From NCBI RefSeq assembly GCF_000612845.1, contig NZ_CCAT010000045.1:124001-188000 (forward strand): a stretch of 64,000 nt of DNA. Reading direction: 5' to 3'. Source of the DNA: Clostridium ihumii AP5. GTDB taxonomy: Bacteria > Bacillota > Clostridia > Clostridiales > Clostridiaceae. Positions 60,530-64,000 of the stretch are shown here, piece by piece. Made by a program: the position numbers and the translations under genes. The notes beneath the pieces were generated by a model. That model did not search any database. It saw only the letters and a list, made by a program, of their open reading frames with translations, and was not told the origin of the DNA. Position 1 is the stretch's first letter, and each line of letters begins with the position of its first letter.

Positions 60530-63175
60530 ATGAATAATAATTTTAAACATGTTTTGTTTGGAAACGTTTTAAATGAATCAAAAGATTTAGACTTAGATGT
60601 ATTTAAAGAATACTTAAATGAAGAAATTCTTAAAGACAAGTTGAAAAAATTTAATGATGTTCCTATAGATGATATTCTTATTGTCTTAGAAAAAGTTGGT
60701 ACATTAATATCTGATAAAAACTCTATCTATTTTAAGAAAATAATGAGTTCATTGCCAGATTTGCTTTCTTATTCTCACTCTATGGTTGAAGAAGGTTTAT
60801 ATATTCTTCAAGATATATTAAAAAGAGAAAATCTAAGTAAACGACTGTCTTCACTTGGAAATTATCATTGTTTAGATACATTTGTATATGAATATAATCA
60901 AAAGATTAAAAGAGCTATGCCTATAGGTCTTTTATGTCATGTTGCCGCTGGTAATGTTTTTCTAGGTGCAGTAGATTCTTTAATTTATGGAATCATAACT
61001 AAAAATATAAATATTTTAAAAGTTTCTAGTCAAGATTTCATATTTCCATCTATATTTTTAGATGCACTTATGGAAGCTGATACAAATAATATAATATATC
61101 CATATATATGCTTAACTTACTGGAATAAAGAAAACGAAAAAGTAACCGGTTACATTAAAAGCATTTGTGATGCAATCTTATTATTTGGTGGCGAGGATTC
61201 TGTTATAAATTATAAAAATGGCCTTTCAGCAAAAACAAAATTATATGACTTTGGTCCTAAATTAAGCTATGGTTTAGTTTGTAAAAACTTATCTTATGAA
61301 GAAATACTTTCTGCCGCTGAAGGTTTTGCAAATGATATTGTTTATTGGGAACAACGGGCTTGTACAAGTTGTCAAAATATTTTTATTGAAGAAGATGAAA
61401 ATACAGATGTTTTTATAAATGCTTTATATAGTGCTCTAGAAAATCTAAGTTTAAAATGTCCTCAGCCTGAAATAGATTTGCATTCAGCTATTGAAATAAA
61501 AAGTGTTCGAGAATTAAATAAGTGGAATGAGTTTAATGGTAAAACTAAATTAATTGAAGGTAATAACGCTAATCATACTTTAATAATTCAAAATAGCGAT
61601 GATATAATTCCTTCGCCATTAAATAGAACAATTTATATCAATAAAATTAAAAATTATAAAGATATATTGCATGGTAATATGACTAATTTTAAATATTATA
61701 TGTCCACAACTGCTATTGCTTGTAATAACAACATTCAAGATATAATTGAAGATTTTATGAATATTGGTGTCATGCGTTTTTGCAAACCAGGTATGATGTC
61801 TAGTAGTGATGATCCAGCTTCACCACATGATGGAATGTACCTTACAACTCTTCTTGTTAAATTTATAAATACAGAAAACATATGTATAGATTCCTTAGGC
61901 ATAGATTATTTAGATACTAATAAAAAAGATAGAATTTTACTTTCTCGATTAAATAATTTATTGTTAACAGCTAAAAAATCACCTTTCTACAGTGAATTAT
62001 ATAAAGATATTGAATTACCACTGAAATCATTAAATGACTTTAGTAAACTTCCAATCCTTGAGAAAAAGCATTTATTTGAGAATAGTATAGACAAGTCTTC
62101 TGTTATGTTAACAGATGTTCCCAATAATGCATACACCTTCTCTGCTGGTGGAACCACTGGGAAAATGAAATATATAAACTATAGTAATTCAGAATTTAAA
62201 GAAGCTAAAAAAGTTTTTGGTCAAGGTTTTAGAGCTGCTGGTATAAATGAAAATGACTATGTTGCAAATTATATGAAATCTGGTGCACTTTGGACTGGTT
62301 ATATAGCTGTAAATGATGGTCTTGAAGAAACAGGATGTAAAATTCTTTCCATAACCTCAAATCAAGATGAAGATGAAACTATAGAATATTTAAAATTATT
62401 TAAACCTAATTCAATAATGAGTATCCCTGGAAATATAATACTTCTAGCTCAAAGAATAGAAGAAAAGTCTTTAGCTATTACTATTGAAAATATTTATTAC
62501 AGCGGTGATCATTTAACTGAACCTGCAAAGGAGTATTTAAAGAAAACTTTAAAAGCTAAAAAAATTTGTTCTATGGGTTATGCTGCCGTAGAAACTGGTC
62601 CTATTGGCTTTACATGTCCTCACTGTGATGATCGTGAACATCATGTTTGCGAAGATTGGTGCTATTTAGAAAGAAGTACAGATGGTGATGCATTAGTAAC
62701 AGTTTTAGGAAGAACACTACACCCTATAATTCGCTTTAGAGTTGGCGATAAAATAGACTGGATTGATGAAAAATGTTCTTGTGGACGAACCTCTAAAAAA
62801 TTCAGATTATTAAGTAGAAGTGACGATATTATTCGATTTAATGCTAGTGATATACATTTGAAACAACTTGATACAGTTATTTCAAAATTTGAGCCATTAT
62901 CTTCATTTTATCAAGTAACTATTGAGCCATTAGAAAACATGCTTAAATTTAATTGTAATATAGAATTAAAAGATAGTTCTATTAAATTAGACAAAAGTTT
63001 GCTTGCAAATAAAGTTAAATTTGAACTAAAAAATGAATGTGTAGCTCTCAATAAAGATTTAAAAAATAATTTGATCAAAGAATTAAATGTAAATATATTA
63101 AAACCTAAAGAAATAAAACGTGTTTCTAGAACTAATAAATTAAGAAGAGTTGTAGATAAAAGAATTTCTTTATAA
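60530..63175 (+). CDS. LuxC-type acyl reductase fused to a PaaK-like AMP-forming ligase
   Basis: 881 residues. The N-terminal part (about 1-460) is a LuxC acyl reductase: LLCHVAAGNVFLGAVDSL (nucleotide side), LLFGGEDSV, and the catalytic cysteine C278 in WEQRACTSCQ. It reduces an acyl thioester to the aldehyde with NADPH. The C-terminal part (about 465-881) is an adenylate-forming PaaK/LuxE-like domain: FSAGGTTGKMKYI, GYAAVETGPIGF, a Cys/His cluster CPHCDDREHHVC, and CSCGRTSKKFRLLSRSDDIIR. Such LuxC-PaaK chains are larger than Vibrio LuxC. Start after AAAGGAGG; it ends the operon. Confidence 0.9.
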   Translation: MNNNFKHVLFGNVLNESKDLDLDVFKEYLNEEILKDKLKKFNDVPIDDILIVLEKVGTLISDKNSIYFKKIMSSLPDLLSYSHSMVEEGLYILQDILKRENLSKRLSSLGNYHCLDTFVYEYNQKIKRAMPIGLLCHVAAGNVFLGAVDSLIYGIITKNINILKVSSQDFIFPSIFLDALMEADTNNIIYPYICLTYWNKENEKVTGYIKSICDAILLFGGEDSVINYKNGLSAKTKLYDFGPKLSYGLVCKNLSYEEILSAAEGFANDIVYWEQRACTSCQNIFIEEDENTDVFINALYSALENLSLKCPQPEIDLHSAIEIKSVRELNKWNEFNGKTKLIEGNNANHTLIIQNSDDIIPSPLNRTIYINKIKNYKDILHGNMTNFKYYMSTTAIACNNNIQDIIEDFMNIGVMRFCKPGMMSSSDDPASPHDGMYLTTLLVKFINTENICIDSLGIDYLDTNKKDRILLSRLNNLLLTAKKSPFYSELYKDIELPLKSLNDFSKLPILEKKHLFENSIDKSSVMLTDVPNNAYTFSAGGTTGKMKYINYSNSEFKEAKKVFGQGFRAAGINENDYVANYMKSGALWTGYIAVNDGLEETGCKILSITSNQDEDETIEYLKLFKPNSIMSIPGNIILLAQRIEEKSLAITIENIYYSGDHLTEPAKEYLKKTLKAKKICSMGYAAVETGPIGFTCPHCDDREHHVCEDWCYLERSTDGDALVTVLGRTLHPIIRFRVGDKIDWIDEKCSCGRTSKKFRLLSRSDDIIRFNASDIHLKQLDTVISKFEPLSSFYQVTIEPLENMLKFNCNIELKDSSIKLDKSLLANKVKFELKNECVALNKDLKNNLIKELNVNILKPKEIKRVSRTNKLRRVVDKRISL

Positions 63176-63195
63176 ATTTTTTTCTTTTATTATAA

Positions 63196-63231
63196 AAGGA
63201 TATACAAATTTTTAAATTTGTATATCCTTAA
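63196..63231. terminator. Bidirectional terminator
   Basis: AAGGATATACAAATTT pairs with AAATTTGTATATCCTT between the convergent lux-like operon and the 63379 GNAT. Confidence 0.9.
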
Positions 63232-63240
63232 TTTTAAATA

Positions 63241-63372
63241 TTAAAATACTATATCCTTTGTTAATTTTAAATCTACAAACCATTCACTAAGAACCATATT
63301 ATGATGCTTAATTATTTTATTTGCTTTTAATAATTCACTATCATATGTGCTATGCCCATCTTCGTTATACAT
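63241..63372 (-). other. 43-codon frame in phase with the upstream GNAT
   Basis: Directly after the GNAT stop codon, in the same frame and two codons later, an ATG (63372) opens 43 codons: MYNEDGHSTYDSELLKANKI and on to KLTKDIVF. There is no ribosome-binding site. It may be a C-terminal extension lost through a nonsense change, a readthrough tail, or chance. The common terminator lies 10 bp beyond its stop. Confidence 0.4.
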
Positions 63373-63378
63373 TGCATT

Positions 63379-63948
63379 TTAATTTAATGCTTCACATATA
63401 TTTGATACATATAATTTATTAAATTCAGAGTTTAATATATCCATAAAAACTTCATCAAACTCATTTTCACCATATATAATTACATTTCTTCTTCTTCCAA
63501 TCTCCTTGAATCCAACTTTTTTACACATATTAATAACTCTATTATTAAAAGAAAAAGTTTCTATCATAATATTTCGCAAGTTAATTACATTAAATGCAAA
63601 GTCTAATATTAATTTTGTTGCTTCTGTTCCGATTCCTTTATTTCTTTTATCCTTTTCGCCAATAAATGCTCCCAAAACACCATGTCTATTAATACGATCT
63701 ATTCTCATAATTCTTATAATACCAACTGCTTCATCATCTTCAGCATCAACTATATAGAAAGCATATCCTGTATTACTCATATTCTTCAAATATTCTTTTT
63801 GTAAATCTGAAGTTATCATATCTGAAATATCTCCAGTTCTTATGGATACTCTTAAATCATTACTCCATTTAGTTACCTTCTCTACATCAGTTTCATCAAC
63901 TGGTGAAAGATAGCATTTATCTCCAACTATTTTTTTTACAAACCCCAT
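63379..63948 (-). CDS. GNAT acetyltransferase, RimJ/RimL type
   Basis: 189 residues. YFSPVDETDVEKVTKWSND-like start (YLSPVDETDVEKVTKW), motif A GAFIGEKDKRNKGIGTEATKLIL (RNKGIG) and FNNRVINMCKKVGFKEIGRRR. It belongs to the same group as the 21730 GNAT. Start after AGGGGGAG. It is convergent with the lux-like operon and separated by a bidirectional terminator. Substrate unknown. Confidence 0.9.
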   Translation of the reverse strand: MGFVKKIVGDKCYLSPVDETDVEKVTKWSNDLRVSIRTGDISDMITSDLQKEYLKNMSNTGYAFYIVDAEDDEAVGIIRIMRIDRINRHGVLGAFIGEKDKRNKGIGTEATKLILDFAFNVINLRNIMIETFSFNNRVINMCKKVGFKEIGRRRNVIIYGENEFDEVFMDILNSEFNKLYVSNICEALN

Positions 63949-64000
63949 TAATACTCCCCCTATAATAAGTTATTTTTCTAATTGCTAATTTAAGTTTAAT

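Noticed and set aside
57002-63175. A bioluminescence operon
   Set aside because: No luxA, luxB or luxD homologue is present; only the acid-reductase part is seen.

Overview
The window is very AT-rich DNA from a low-GC Gram-positive anaerobe, most likely a Clostridium (sensu stricto). The grounds are strong Shine-Dalgarno sites before nearly every gene, pyruvate formate-lyase, a CIRCE element at htpG, a c-di-GMP-II riboswitch, a CD3324-family protein, and many short operons closed by hairpin terminators. I cannot name the species. I saw no rRNA, tRNA, CRISPR array or prophage. Several start codons were moved downstream of the longest reading frame because a Shine-Dalgarno sequence lies inside it; these cases are stated in the entries.

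Positions 1-9,900: the 5' end of an iron-containing alcohol dehydrogenase, a SWIM/SNF2 helicase, a flavodoxin-fold reductase, a MerR regulator with its own 19-bp-spacer promoter, pflB, a Bfd-like ferredoxin and a membrane-anchored protein. Positions 10,000-17,800: a chemotaxis receptor, then a flavoenzyme cluster (FAD dehydrogenase with a [2Fe-2S] tail, FAD/NAD oxidoreductase, DUF1667 protein) beside an AEC transporter and an FCD-family regulator. Positions 18,000-24,700: small and hypothetical genes and three GNAT acetyltransferases. One GNAT sits behind an unassigned leader RNA with a terminator/antiterminator arrangement, and a c-di-GMP-II riboswitch controls a secreted protein with two chitin-binding-like modules.

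Positions 24,700-35,300: htpG under CIRCE, a two-component system with an FtsX-type ABC transporter (with an inverted-repeat operator candidate), a VanZ-RDD membrane protein, a small secreted Cys peptide and an LCP protein. Positions 35,300-41,000: a sigma-54 module (PrpR-type activator, consensus -24/-12 promoter, enhancer-like repeats) driving a gamma-glutamyl amide hydrolase and an APC permease, followed by a REP-associated Y1 transposase with short terminal repeats. Positions 41,000-56,600: a heterodimeric ABC exporter with one degenerate ATP site, six more GNATs, a nitrilase, a YdcF protein, a CD3324 protein with a structured leader and a 35-codon upstream ORF, and three paralogous small secreted peptides with a conserved C/H-x-H...CxxC pattern.

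Positions 57,000-63,200 hold the most unusual locus: a LytTR regulator with Glu in place of the phospho-acceptor Asp, an RsbW-like ATPase fused to a GNAT, a LuxE-type acyl-protein synthetase, and a LuxC-type acyl reductase fused to a PaaK-like adenylating domain. No luciferase or LuxD is present. It reads as a regulated fatty-acid-to-aldehyde (or other acyl-reduction) pathway of unknown purpose.
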